From an uncultured Bacilli bacterium (GTDB lineage Bacteria > Bacillota_I > Bacilli_A > RF39 > UBA660): a DNA stretch of 64,000 bases. Position 1 is the first letter of the stretch. Each line of letters starts with the position of its first letter. Positions 26,181-34,948 of this stretch are shown here, one piece after another. Under the pieces are notes generated by a model. That model made no database searches and was not told where the DNA came from. It saw nothing but the letters and a program-made list of their open reading frames with translations. The stretch is taken from positions 37,229-101,228 of the forward strand of contig CAKOXI010000001.1 of NCBI GenBank assembly GCA_934130045.1, given 5' to 3'. A program made the translations under genes and the position numbers.

Positions 26181-26222
26181 AAAAACTGATATTTAGAATT
26201 ATATTTCTATTTATCAGTTTTT
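26181..26222. terminator. Bidirectional terminator after the rhodanese gene
   Basis: AAAAACTGATA pairs with TATCAGTTTTT (11 bp) across a 20-base AT-rich loop; works in both directions by symmetry. The rest of the 26140-26437 gap up to the next terminator shows no gene. Confidence 0.8.
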
Positions 26223-26380
26223 TATTGATGAATATATGATTTTTTTATTCAATCATATCAGTTAATTGTTTCCAAAAATTATCTTTTTTAATTACAATAT
26301 TTGAGCATTTATTAGAATTTTAATCATTTTGTTTTGATATTAATATTATTATCTTCATTTAATAATAATATAATAAAAAA

Positions 26381-26425
26381 ACTATTGATATATGTTACAG
26401 AAACTCTGTATATCTTTTCAATAGT
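26381..26425 (-). terminator. Terminator of the SPFH gene
   Basis: ACTATTGA pairs with TCAATAGT, with further pairing inside (GATATA/TATATC and CAGA/TCTG). The A run before it on the plus strand gives a T tail on the minus strand, just past the stop of the SPFH gene. Confidence 0.75.
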
Positions 26426-26437
26426 CTCTCTATTTTT

Positions 26438-27256
26438 TTATTTTCTGCGACCTTTATTATAATCATTATGATGATACATATCTACATCATTACTATTATT
26501 ATATTTTGCCGCTATAATCCTCGCTAAAGAACTTGGATCATTACTTCCATTTAAAACTTCTTGATACATTTTTGCTTCTTTTGATTCAATATCAAATTTT
26601 TGATCGGCTTTTTCTTGAGTAATTCTCATGTCTTGTTCATGATTTTTTTCTTTTATTGTTCTTTGTGCTTCTGAATTAGTTTTATCGGCTTCTATATGTC
26701 TTATGTGTGGAACAATAATGCTATTTGAATTAATTGCTGTAATTTCAACACCATATTTGCTTAAAAAATTTTTAAAAAATGTATTATCAAAATCTATTTT
26801 TGAGATATTTGTTTTATGTGAAATTTCATCGGCATTATATTTTTTTAAATATGAGCTTATTAATGTTTCACAATCTTCTCTTATAGTTGTTTTTATATCT
26901 TGCGTTGTGTCGACCATTTTTTTTGAATCTCTTATAATATATTTTATATACCAATCAATTTGAACAATTTGCTCATCTTTTGAATTATATGATTGAACTG
27001 GAATATCAAATGTTGTTTCTCTTTTATCTGTTATTTGATGTATTGTTCTCCAAGGAAATTTAACAAAAAATGGTCCATTTGCAACTTTTGTTTGTCCACC
27101 TTCTGAGTATACAACATCAATATTATTATTTAAAATATTGATTCCACTGTGTAATTGTAAGTTTGATATTGAATTTTTTTCTTTATTTTGATCTGTTTTT
27201 TTATCTGAATTATTTGAAAATTCTGGATATTTTTTACTTAATTCTTCATATGTCAT
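26438..27256 (-). CDS. SPFH/band 7 domain protein without membrane helix
   Basis: A 272-residue soluble protein. Residues about 40-190 carry the SPFH pattern (GPFFVKFPW, TFDIPVQS, VQIDWYIKYII), followed by a charged coiled coil (about 190-235) rich in Glu/Gln/Lys and a short tail ending in DYNKGRRK. SPFH proteins usually have an N-terminal membrane segment; here the first 40 residues are polar (TYEELSKKYPEF), so it may be cytoplasmic or peripheral. The ATG at 27256 is chosen because AAAGGGGGAAT precedes it; an earlier ATG lies ahead of that site. Transcribed alone from the promoter at 27283-27311. Confidence 0.75.
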   Translation of the reverse strand: MTYEELSKKYPEFSNNSDKKTDQNKEKNSISNLQLHSGINILNNNIDVVYSEGGQTKVANGPFFVKFPWRTIHQITDKRETTFDIPVQSYNSKDEQIVQIDWYIKYIIRDSKKMVDTTQDIKTTIREDCETLISSYLKKYNADEISHKTNISKIDFDNTFFKNFLSKYGVEITAINSNSIIVPHIRHIEADKTNSEAQRTIKEKNHEQDMRITQEKADQKFDIESKEAKMYQEVLNGSNDPSSLARIIAAKYNNSNDVDMYHHNDYNKGRRK

Positions 27257-27282
27257 ATGATATTCCCCCTTTGTATGCCTAT

Positions 27283-27311
27283 ATATTAGCACATTCAAAT
27301 TTTTTTGTCAA
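27283..27311 (-). promoter_or_regulatory. SigA-type promoter of the SPFH gene
   Basis: On the minus strand TTGACA (27311-27306), 17-bp spacer, TAATAT (27288-27283). A weaker plus-strand TTGTAA-N18-TATAAT (27318-27347) lies alongside and may serve the rmuC gene. Confidence 0.7.
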
Positions 27312-27362
27312 TTTATATTGTAAAACATAATGTAAATATATTATAATTATTATGGTGATAAA

Positions 27363-28427
27363 ATGGAATTTATAATAATATTTTTGTTAATTATAATTTT
27401 AATTATATCTGTAATCTCATTATTTAAAAATATTAATGAATCTAATATAACTGAAAGATTAGGTAAATTAGAAAATAGTATGATTAAAGAAATTTCTGAT
27501 TTTAAATTTGATTTGAATAAAAATATGAATGATGATTTTAATAACTTGACTGATAGAATGGATAATCGTTTAAATCTTATTAATCAAAAAGTTAATGAGA
27601 GATTGGATGAAAATTTTGAAAAAACAAATAAAGCTTTTACTTCTGTTTTAGAAAGAATTTCTAAAATAGATGAAGCTCAAAAGAAAATAGATAGTTTATC
27701 AACAGATATAGTGTCTTTACAAAGTGTTTTGACTGATAAAAAAACAAGAGGAATATTTGGAGAAGTCAATCTTGCACATTTGATGAGTAGTGTTTTTGGC
27801 GAAAAAAATGACAGAATTTATCAATTACAATATAGTTTTAATAATGGCACAATTGCTGATTGCGTTCTATTTGCGCCAGAGCCACTTGGAACTGTTGCAA
27901 TTGATTCAAAATTTCCTTTAGAAAACTATCAAAATATGGTTGATAAATCCATAAGTTTGGAAGAAAGAAATAATTATTCTAAAAAATTTAAAAATGATTT
28001 AAAAAAGCATATTGATGATATAAGTAATAAATATATAATACCAAATGTTACCTCAAATCAAGCAATAATGTTTTTACCTGCTGAGGCAATTTTTGCTGAA
28101 GTTAATGCCTATCATACTGACGTAATAGAGTATGCATATAAAAAAAGAGTTTGGATTACTTCTCCAACTACTTTAATTAGTACAATGACAACTATAGAGG
28201 TTATTATAAAAAATATCGAAAGAGATAAATATGCAACTATAATACATAAAGAACTTAACTTATTATCAGATGAATTTAGAAAATATAAAGAACGTTGGGA
28301 TAAATTATCTAGAAGTATTGAGACAGTTAATAAAGATATTAAAGATATTTATAACACTACTGAAAAAATAACGAAAAGATTTGATTCAATAAATCAAGTT
28401 GAAATAGATAAAGTAAATGAAAAATAA
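27363..28427 (+). CDS. rmuC: RmuC-family protein
   Basis: A 354-residue protein with an N-terminal membrane helix (about 2-20), a coiled coil (about 25-120) and the RmuC nuclease-like core (about 125-300) marked by TRGIFGEVNLAHLM, IADCVLFAP and AIDSKFPLENYQ. RmuC limits certain DNA rearrangements in E. coli; the domain belongs to the restriction-endonuclease-like fold. The length is typical of the Firmicute forms. It is a single gene closed by a terminator. Confidence 0.88.
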   Translation: MEFIIIFLLIIILIISVISLFKNINESNITERLGKLENSMIKEISDFKFDLNKNMNDDFNNLTDRMDNRLNLINQKVNERLDENFEKTNKAFTSVLERISKIDEAQKKIDSLSTDIVSLQSVLTDKKTRGIFGEVNLAHLMSSVFGEKNDRIYQLQYSFNNGTIADCVLFAPEPLGTVAIDSKFPLENYQNMVDKSISLEERNNYSKKFKNDLKKHIDDISNKYIIPNVTSNQAIMFLPAEAIFAEVNAYHTDVIEYAYKKRVWITSPTTLISTMTTIEVIIKNIERDKYATIIHKELNLLSDEFRKYKERWDKLSRSIETVNKDIKDIYNTTEKITKRFDSINQVEIDKVNEK

Positions 28428-28452
28428 TGAAATAATTTTATATAATATTTAG

Positions 28453-28485
28453 TATTAGTAAGTTATATTTTACTAATATTTTTTT
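28453..28485 (+). terminator. Terminator of rmuC
   Basis: TATTAGTAA (28453-28461) pairs with TTACTAATA (28470-28478), followed by seven T residues; 25 bp past the stop. Confidence 0.8.
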
Positions 28486-28606
28486 GCATAAAATAAAAAA
28501 ATTTTCTTTCTTTAAAAAATAAATAATTAAATTAATATATAAATGCAGAATATATATTTTTTTATTTTGAAATAATGTTTAAACTATATTAAAGAAAACT
28601 AAAAGA

Positions 28607-29425
28607 ATGGATGTTTCTGTTTCTGTCATTGATCGTATACTAAATGAAATATCATCTAATACTGTTTTAAGGCATCCTACTTTACCAAAATCAATGAATT
28701 GGGATGAATTTAAAGCACTAAAGGTAAAATTACTTTTATTATTACTAATAATGTTAGTTTATTTGATATAAATTATTCTAGAAAATCTAGAGATTTAGAA
28801 AAAAATTTACAGATATTATAAAAAAGAACGTGGCAAAGTAAAACATATATAAATTGATTTTTATTCAGGCTATGTCTATTTGGCTAAAAAATTATTAATA
28901 TATCTATTGATAGATTTCATATTGTAGTTCAAGCTTATAATGCTTTGAATAGTACTAGGGTTAGTTTATGTAAAAAAGATAATACTAATTATAATAAATT
29001 AAAAGACTATTGGAAATTAATCGTTAAAAATAAAAATGATTTATCTGAAGTAATATAATACTCTAAACAATTTTCACAAAGATATAGTTAAAGTCAATAT
29101 TTGATTAATACAAAGCCAATTTTAAAAGCCACTTATGAATGTTATCAATATTTAATCAATTCTTTAAAAAAAGATTTTAACAAGTTTAAAGCAATGACAT
29201 TAAATCAAAATAAAAATTTATCTTCAAAAATTGAAACAAGCATTAATGTTATATAAAGAAAATATTAAATACATTGAAAACTCATTTAAATATGATATTA
29301 ATAATGGAATTATAGAAAGCATTGATAATTTAATTAAATTTATTAAAAGAATTACTTTTGACTATAGAAAATATAACCATTTTCTATTTTGTATTTTCTT
29401 AATTAAAGTCATTATAAAAGGATGA
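28607..29425 (+). pseudogene. Decayed ISL3-family transposase
   Basis: Conceptual translation in shifting frames gives ISL3 transposase segments in order: VIDRILNEISS, LRHPTLPKSMNWDEFKALK (first catalytic Asp region), DRFHIVVQAYNALN (second Asp), KLKDYWKLIVKN, and the C-terminal ending NGIIESIDNLIKFIKR. At least four frameshifts or stops break it, and part of the N-terminal half is gone. A sequence CCAACACTATTTGACAAGAA at 29475-29494 resembles an ISL3 terminal repeat and may be the right end. No matching left end was found. It lies between rmuC and the three-gene VirB2-like cluster. Confidence 0.8.
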
Positions 29426-29594
29426 ATTTCATCATCCCTTATAATCATACTTCATTTATCAAATTTATTGTTTGCCAACACTATTTGACAAGAAATCTAA
29501 ACTTTATATCAATTTTCAGCATTATTGGAACTAATTTTTAAGAATTATATTTATTTATAATATTAAAATTATAGATATTTATTAAATAATATAT

Positions 29595-30410
29595 TTATTG
29601 ATCGCATTCGTTTATACATATATTTACTATGTTATTTTTTAGATATGTTTCTGCATATTCTTCACATATTTCACTTGGATTATCAACATACTCAGTATTA
29701 TATTTTTCTTTATACTCTATATATTTATTATATTGATTTGAGCAATTTTTTTTATCAACGTCATCTTTGGTTATATCTTCACATGCTTCAGCACCATCAA
29801 AGCAATCTTCTAATTCTCTGCATGCCATGCCAAACTCTCCATTATCATAATCAAAGGCTTTTTTACAGTTGTCTATAATTATTCCTCGATCTGTAAATTT
29901 TGGAATGTAGGTTCCCAATTTATAATTTTCTACACATGTGTCAACGCATTTAGTTACATCTGGAGTAGTATATTTTAAAGTGTAAGTTGACGAAGAAGTG
30001 GTAGAGTTTGAATTGTCATCATTGTTATGACCACCACTAGGTGTAAAATAATTTTTATCATGTTGCCTATAGCCACCATTTAACATTAAATCTAAACATG
30101 TAAAGGTATTACCTGCAGTTGTTTCCCCGTTTGTATCAAGATCTGATATTAATTTTACAACCCAACCAACTATGACTGCAACAAAAAATACTAATGCACC
30201 AGCAACAAGTTTTTGTAAAAAAGAACTTTGTGCTTTTTTTATTTGATCTTCTTGTTGTGCCATAACGGCTTTAAGAAAGTCAATACTTCCCATTATAATT
30301 ATTAATAATGGGACCAAAAATTTAATTATTGTATAAATATTTGCTATAAGTTGAACTGTTTGATCAGGAAGCCAGCCACAATCTCTATTTACTGTATCTA
30401 ATATAAGCAT
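29595..30410 (-). CDS. VirB2-like protein with cysteine-rich extracellular extension (cluster copy C)
   Basis: A 271-residue protein. Residues 1-95 are the T4SS_pilin module: two membrane helices (about 20-46 and 66-88) around the basic loop FLKAVMAQQEDQIKKAQ, almost the same loop as in the protein at 13331. The remaining 175 residues are an unusual extension with Ser/Thr/Asn linker and about ten cysteines. The extension has no recognised family. It is the last gene of a three-gene minus-strand operon; TGGAGAATAATT precedes its ATG, 2 bp from the upstream stop. Confidence 0.65.
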   Translation of the reverse strand: MLILDTVNRDCGWLPDQTVQLIANIYTIIKFLVPLLIIIMGSIDFLKAVMAQQEDQIKKAQSSFLQKLVAGALVFFVAVIVGWVVKLISDLDTNGETTAGNTFTCLDLMLNGGYRQHDKNYFTPSGGHNNDDNSNSTTSSSTYTLKYTTPDVTKCVDTCVENYKLGTYIPKFTDRGIIIDNCKKAFDYDNGEFGMACRELEDCFDGAEACEDITKDDVDKKNCSNQYNKYIEYKEKYNTEYVDNPSEICEEYAETYLKNNIVNICINECDQ

Positions 30411-30412
30411 AA

Positions 30413-30739
30413 TTATTCTCCACTATTATTATTTCCAAGTATTGAATTTACGCAACTTAAGGCATCATTTGCACCACTTACATTTTTTCCAATAACATTC
30501 ATGCCAAATTTTACAATGGCAAGAACAAAAAATGCTAAAAAACCAGTAAGTAATCTTTTTAAAAAAACACTTGTATTTTTCTTTATTTCATCTTCTTTAC
30601 CCGATATAACAGCTTTTACGAAGTCTATTAATCCAAATATTATAATAGCAATTGGAATTGCCATCAATAATATATTATATATTATTCCTATTGTATTTGT
30701 TATTTCTGATGGTATTGAGCCACAATCTAATATAAACAT
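30413..30739 (-). CDS. VirB2-like T4SS pilin (cluster copy B)
   Basis: A 108-residue protein with two membrane helices (about 17-40 and 60-82) and the loop FVKAVISGKEDEIKKNT, the T4SS_pilin layout. Two cysteines, C6 and one near the C-terminus, match those of its neighbours. The ATG at 30739 is chosen over one at 30748 because the AAAGGAG site directly abuts the earlier codon. It lacks the long extension of copies A and C and so resembles a plain pilin. Confidence 0.7.
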   Translation of the reverse strand: MFILDCGSIPSEITNTIGIIYNILLMAIPIAIIIFGLIDFVKAVISGKEDEIKKNTSVFLKRLLTGFLAFFVLAIVKFGMNVIGKNVSGANDALSCVNSILGNNNSGE

Positions 30740-30793
30740 TTTTAACATCTCCTTTAAACAAATTTTATAATAAAACTATATATATGTATTTAA

Positions 30794-31474
30794 TTATTGA
30801 TTCTTACAATCTTTCATACAAGTGTAATCTCTATCTTGACCAGAAAGTATACATGTTTCTAGACACTCTTTATATGTTATATTATTTTCAGTTTTACATA
30901 TTTCGTTAGTATATAATGGCGAATTGAATTTTTGATAGTTTTCAATACATTTTTTATAAGCAGCATTTGTTGTAGTAGTTGTTGTTGTCGCATTAACACT
31001 AGAACAACTTGAGTTACATTTATTTTGAGCTTCTTTAAGACAATCTTGTTCTTTATTAGTACCGTTTTGATTTTTTGATAAGCAAATATTATAGTTTTGA
31101 TTACAGCACTCTGTATTATTTTCATATTTTCCTGGTTGAATAACTGTACCGCTATTTCCACCTAAAATATCACTTGCACATTTAAATGCACTAGATGCAT
31201 CACCAACTCCTGCATTGCCTAATATTGTAAATACCCATTTTACAAGTGAAAAAACAAAGAAGGCTAAAAGTCCATATAATAGTCTTTTTACAAATAACCT
31301 TGAATTTATATCTTTTTCATCTTTACCCATTATTGCTTTTAAAAAATCAAGTGTTCCAAACAGAACAATGCCAACTGGGATTAGATACCTTATAATGTTG
31401 TATGCTTCATGCAATATGGCAACAATTATACTTGGTAAACTACAAGACCCTTTAATTGTTACTAAAAAATACAT
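30794..31474 (-). CDS. VirB2-like protein with cysteine-rich extension (cluster copy A)
   Basis: A 226-residue protein: T4SS_pilin module in residues 1-105 (helices about 18-46 and 62-88 around the loop FLKAIMGKDEKDINSRL), then a roughly 115-residue extension with about twelve cysteines and a run of seven threonines. It is the first gene of the minus-strand cluster, with its own promoter and an AAAGGAC site. Cysteine spacing (CCNQNYNIC, CNSSCSS) suggests a disulphide-bonded surface domain. Possible role: specialised or tip pilin subunit, by inference. Confidence 0.65.
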   Translation of the reverse strand: MYFLVTIKGSCSLPSIIVAILHEAYNIIRYLIPVGIVLFGTLDFLKAIMGKDEKDINSRLFVKRLLYGLLAFFVFSLVKWVFTILGNAGVGDASSAFKCASDILGGNSGTVIQPGKYENNTECCNQNYNICLSKNQNGTNKEQDCLKEAQNKCNSSCSSVNATTTTTTTNAAYKKCIENYQKFNSPLYTNEICKTENNITYKECLETCILSGQDRDYTCMKDCKNQ

Positions 31475-31498
31475 ATTATCTAGTCCTTTCCTAAATTT

Positions 31499-31527
31499 AT
31501 TATAGCATACAACTTTATTTATATCAA
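31499..31527 (-). promoter_or_regulatory. Promoter of the minus-strand VirB2-like cluster
   Basis: On the minus strand TTGATA (31527-31522), 17-bp spacer, TATAAT (31504-31499), 25 bp before the ATG of copy A. Confidence 0.7.
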
Positions 31528-31590
31528 ATAAAAATGTTATTTTTGTATATATTATTTTTATTTTGTAAAAAATAAATTAGGGTGATAACT

Positions 31591-32475
31591 ATGTTCTTGG
31601 TATATATTGAAAATAATAGTTTCTTAAGTAAAATTGTTACATATTTAGATTATGGTAAAATAGATTATACATTTGATATAAATTCTAAATATGATAAAAT
31701 TATAATTGCTCAAAATAGTTCTAAAACATTAGAATTAATGAAGAAAGCTAAAAAAATTATATATGTTATGTATTTAGATGAGTTAAAATATTATAATAAT
31801 TATTATAGAAATAATAAGCGTAGTAATGTATATATAAGTAATATGAAGAAATTTTTTAGTTATTGTAATATTATAATAACAAGTTTACCTTTTTTTAAAA
31901 AAATAGTAGCTTCAAAAAAAGTATATATATTACCTTTAGAAAATATTTATTTTTCAGTATGTAAAAATAAGTTATTAAATTTTGGAAAAAAAACAATTAC
32001 TATTATTGATAGTAATTATAAATATTTAAATAATTCTATAGAACTTATTAATAAATATCCTAATTATCAATTTAATTTAATTGGTTTTAATAGTAATTTA
32101 AAAAAATCTGATTTAAAAATTTTAAGTGATATACCAAGTAATGTAACTTTATATAAATATTGTAATGATATTCTTTTAAATAATTATATAGTTAATAGTA
32201 TGATTATAGTTTCTTTTGATAGTATTTTGGATAATAATTATATAAATATTTGTTTAAATATGAAAAAAAATATTTTGCTTTTAAACAGTAAATTATATTC
32301 AGATTATTTTGTAGATAATAAGAATATATATTTATTTGATAGTAATGATATTTTAAAGAAATTTAATAAAATAATAAGTAATAGAGTTAGTAATTTAGGT
32401 GGTGAAGGTTATAATTTAATATGCAACAATAATTTTAAAGAAATTGCTGACAAGTTTTGTAAACTTATTAAATAA
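31591..32475 (+). CDS. Possible GT-B-fold glycosyltransferase
   Basis: A 294-residue soluble protein without signal or membrane helix. The pattern of alternating strands and helices (IIIAQNS, IIYVMYL, CNIIITSLPFF, TITIIDSNYKYLNNSIELI, YQFNLIGF, SNVTLYKYC, MIIVSFDS) resembles the two Rossmann-like halves of GT-B glycosyltransferases, but no catalytic motif can be named and the C-terminal EX7E is not seen. Asn/Lys/Ile content is very high. The ATG at 31591 follows TTAGGGTGATAACT. It precedes the RNase R gene by 50 bp. Treat the function as a guess. Confidence 0.4.
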   Translation: MFLVYIENNSFLSKIVTYLDYGKIDYTFDINSKYDKIIIAQNSSKTLELMKKAKKIIYVMYLDELKYYNNYYRNNKRSNVYISNMKKFFSYCNIIITSLPFFKKIVASKKVYILPLENIYFSVCKNKLLNFGKKTITIIDSNYKYLNNSIELINKYPNYQFNLIGFNSNLKKSDLKILSDIPSNVTLYKYCNDILLNNYIVNSMIIVSFDSILDNNYINICLNMKKNILLLNSKLYSDYFVDNKNIYLFDSNDILKKFNKIISNRVSNLGGEGYNLICNNNFKEIADKFCKLIK

Positions 32476-32525
32476 TTATATCATTTTGTTTTTTTTTAAT
32501 TTATAATTACATTAGAGGTGTTTAT

Positions 32526-34649
32526 ATGAAAGAGTCAATTTTAGAACTTTTAAAAAATTCAGATAAAGCTTTAAGTGTTTATGAAATAGAAGATAAACTT
32601 GGATTAAGTGGTGTTGAAGATTTAAAACAATTATTAAAAGAATTGAATGAACTTGAAGATAATTTATCTATTTATAGAACAAACAAAAATAATTATATGC
32701 CTTTTACTAATAGTCATTTGAAGGTTGGTAAAATGATTGGCAATAAAAAAGGATTTGGATTTGTTGATATTGAAGGTGATGAGGATGTATTTATTTCTTC
32801 ATCTAATATGAATGGCGCAATTCATGGAGATAAGGTAATTGTTGAAATTATTTCTAAAAAAGGACTTGATTTAGAAGGAAGAATTGTAAAAATAGTTGAC
32901 CGAAAATTTAAACAAATGGTAGGAGAATTTTATTATGATCATGGAGTTGGTCATGTTAAATTAGATGAAGAAAAAGTAAAGATTGAATTGATTATTGATA
33001 AAAATAAAACTATGGGCGCTATGAATGGTCATAAAGTACTTGTTAAAGTTGGCTCAAAATTACAAGGAAATGTTTATAAGGCTGAAGTAATTAAAATTTT
33101 GGGACATAAAAATGATCCAGGTGTAGATATTTTATCAATTGTTAATAAATATTCAATAAATGATGTTTTTAGTGATGAAGTAATGTCAGAAGTAAGTCAA
33201 TTACCTAATGAAGTTAGTGAAGAAGAAATGAAAGGTAGAAGGGATTTAAGAGAAAAGGAAATATTTACTATTGATGGCGATGATACAAAAGATATTGATG
33301 ATGCTATTTCTATTGATGTATTAGAAAATGGAAATTATAAATTAGGTGTGCATATAGCTGATGTTAGTTATTATGTAAAGGAAAATAGTAAATTAGATTG
33401 TGAAGCCTATGATAGAGGTACGAGTGTTTATTTAGCTGATAGAGTAATTCCAATGTTACCTCATAAATTGTCTAATGGTATTTGCTCTTTAAATCCAAAT
33501 GTTTCAAGACTTGCAATATCATGTGAAATGGAAATAAATAAAAAAGGTGATATTGTATCATATGATATATTTGAAAGTGTAATATGTTCTAAGAAGCAAA
33601 TGACTTATAAGTGTGTTAATAAAATATTAGAAGAAAATATTGTTACACCAGGGTATGAACCTTTTGTTGATAGTTTATTAAAAATGCAAGAATTAGCTCA
33701 TATTTTAAGGCAAAATAAAATAAGACGAGGTTATATCGATTTCGATATCGATGAAGCGAAAATTATTGTTAATGATAAGGGCGAAGCTATTGATGTTAAG
33801 ATTCGTGAACGTGGAACTGGTGAAGCTTTAATTGAGGACTTTATGATAGCTGCTAATGAAACAGTTGCAACTTGTATTAATTATATGGAGTTACCTTTTG
33901 TATATCGTATACATGGTGAACCAAGTGAGGAAAAAATAAATAATTTTTTAAGATTTGTTAATATTTTAGGATATAAAGTTAATGGAAAAATAAAGGGTAA
34001 TATAACTCCTTATAGTATGCAAAATATATTGGCACAGTTAAAAGATAAAAAAGAATTTTCTATTTTATCTAAACTACTTTTAAGAAGTATGCAAAAAGCT
34101 GTTTATGATAAAAATAATATAGGACATTTTGGTCTTGCAAGTAAATGTTATACACATTTTACTTCACCTATTAGAAGATATCCAGATACTACAGTACATA
34201 GATTATTAAGAAAATATTTATTTGAACATAAATTAGATAGTGATACATTAGAGTATTGGGATAATAAACTGCCATTTTTAACTGAACATGCATCAAATAA
34301 AGAAAGAGATTCTATTGAATGTGAAAGAGAAGTAGATGATATGAAAAAGGCAGAATATATGTCTAAACATATTGGCGAAGAATTTGATGGCATGATAAAT
34401 AGTATTATGAGTTTTGGAATGTTTGTTGAACTACCGAATTTGGTAGAGGGTTTAGTTAAAATAGATGATTTGACTGATGATACATATATATATGATGAAG
34501 AAACTTTTAGTTTAAGAGGAGTTAAAAATAAACGTGGTTATAGACTTGGTGATAATGTAAGAGTTAAAGTTAAGGCAGCTAATAAGGAAACTAAAACAGT
34601 TGATTTTTTAATTGTTAAACCTAATAGTTCAGATATCAAAGAAAATTAG
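32526..34649 (+). CDS. rnr: Ribonuclease R
   Basis: A 707-residue 3'-5' exoribonuclease. Order: winged-helix start (about 1-60), cold-shock domain (GKMIGNKKGFGFV, about 68-80), second OB domain, the RNB catalytic domain (about 240-570) with the metal-binding Asp cluster in DGDDTKDIDDAIS, and a C-terminal S1 domain (about 620-700; GMINSIMSFGMFVELPN). All expected motifs are intact. RNase R degrades structured RNA and takes part in trans-translation quality control. The usual neighbours secG and smpB are not adjacent here. A strong terminator follows. Confidence 0.95.
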   Translation: MKESILELLKNSDKALSVYEIEDKLGLSGVEDLKQLLKELNELEDNLSIYRTNKNNYMPFTNSHLKVGKMIGNKKGFGFVDIEGDEDVFISSSNMNGAIHGDKVIVEIISKKGLDLEGRIVKIVDRKFKQMVGEFYYDHGVGHVKLDEEKVKIELIIDKNKTMGAMNGHKVLVKVGSKLQGNVYKAEVIKILGHKNDPGVDILSIVNKYSINDVFSDEVMSEVSQLPNEVSEEEMKGRRDLREKEIFTIDGDDTKDIDDAISIDVLENGNYKLGVHIADVSYYVKENSKLDCEAYDRGTSVYLADRVIPMLPHKLSNGICSLNPNVSRLAISCEMEINKKGDIVSYDIFESVICSKKQMTYKCVNKILEENIVTPGYEPFVDSLLKMQELAHILRQNKIRRGYIDFDIDEAKIIVNDKGEAIDVKIRERGTGEALIEDFMIAANETVATCINYMELPFVYRIHGEPSEEKINNFLRFVNILGYKVNGKIKGNITPYSMQNILAQLKDKKEFSILSKLLLRSMQKAVYDKNNIGHFGLASKCYTHFTSPIRRYPDTTVHRLLRKYLFEHKLDSDTLEYWDNKLPFLTEHASNKERDSIECEREVDDMKKAEYMSKHIGEEFDGMINSIMSFGMFVELPNLVEGLVKIDDLTDDTYIYDEETFSLRGVKNKRGYRLGDNVRVKVKAANKETKTVDFLIVKPNSSDIKEN

Positions 34650-34657
34650 AATATAAT

Positions 34658-34722
34658 ACCTTTAAGGTTAATACTAAATAAAAATATTAAATTATTTAGA
34701 AATAACTTTAGAGGTTTTTTTT
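34658..34722 (+). terminator. Terminator of rnr
   Basis: ACCTTTAAGGTT (34658-34669) can pair with AACTTTAGAGGT (34704-34715) using two G-U pairs, then eight T residues. The loop is large (34 bases). Confidence 0.6.
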
Positions 34723-34790
34723 ATAAATATAAAATAGCAATTTAATTAATAAAATAACAAAAATAAAATTAAATGAAAAATAAAAAATAC

Positions 34791-34812
34791 GTTAATTGTT
34801 ATATCAATTAAC
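34791..34812. promoter_or_regulatory. Inverted repeat in the rnr-DUF6323 gap
   Basis: GTTAATTG, 6-base spacer, CAATTAAC: perfect 8-bp arms without a T tail, more like a protein-binding site than a terminator. The rest of this roughly 300-bp gap is AT-rich with no open frame of note. Confidence 0.35.
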
Positions 34813-34881
34813 ATATTCAAAATAAGTCGCACTGTTTATCATATATTTTTTAAGTATTAACTATACTTATATTACCATAAA

Positions 34882-34915
34882 ACAAGACTTTTTTCAAGTC
34901 TTGTATATTTTTTTA
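34882..34915 (+). terminator. Terminator-like hairpin just upstream of the DUF6323 gene
   Basis: ACAAGACTT, TTTTC loop, AAGTCTTGT (perfect 9-bp arms), then a T-rich tail. It ends 34 bp before the ribosome binding site of the next gene. A possible promoter (TTGTAT-N17-TATTAA, 34901-34929) overlaps its right arm. It could be an attenuator or the end of an unseen short transcript. Confidence 0.65.
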
Positions 34916-34948
34916 TTCAAGTGTATTAAATATATGAGGTGATTTTTG

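Noticed and set aside
29231..29425. 64-residue open frame
   Set aside because: It is the surviving C-terminal end of the ISL3 transposase, not a separate gene.
30501..31505. Plus-strand frames opposite the VirB2-like cluster
   Set aside because: The minus-strand genes have good binding sites, a promoter and family matches; the plus-strand frames have none.
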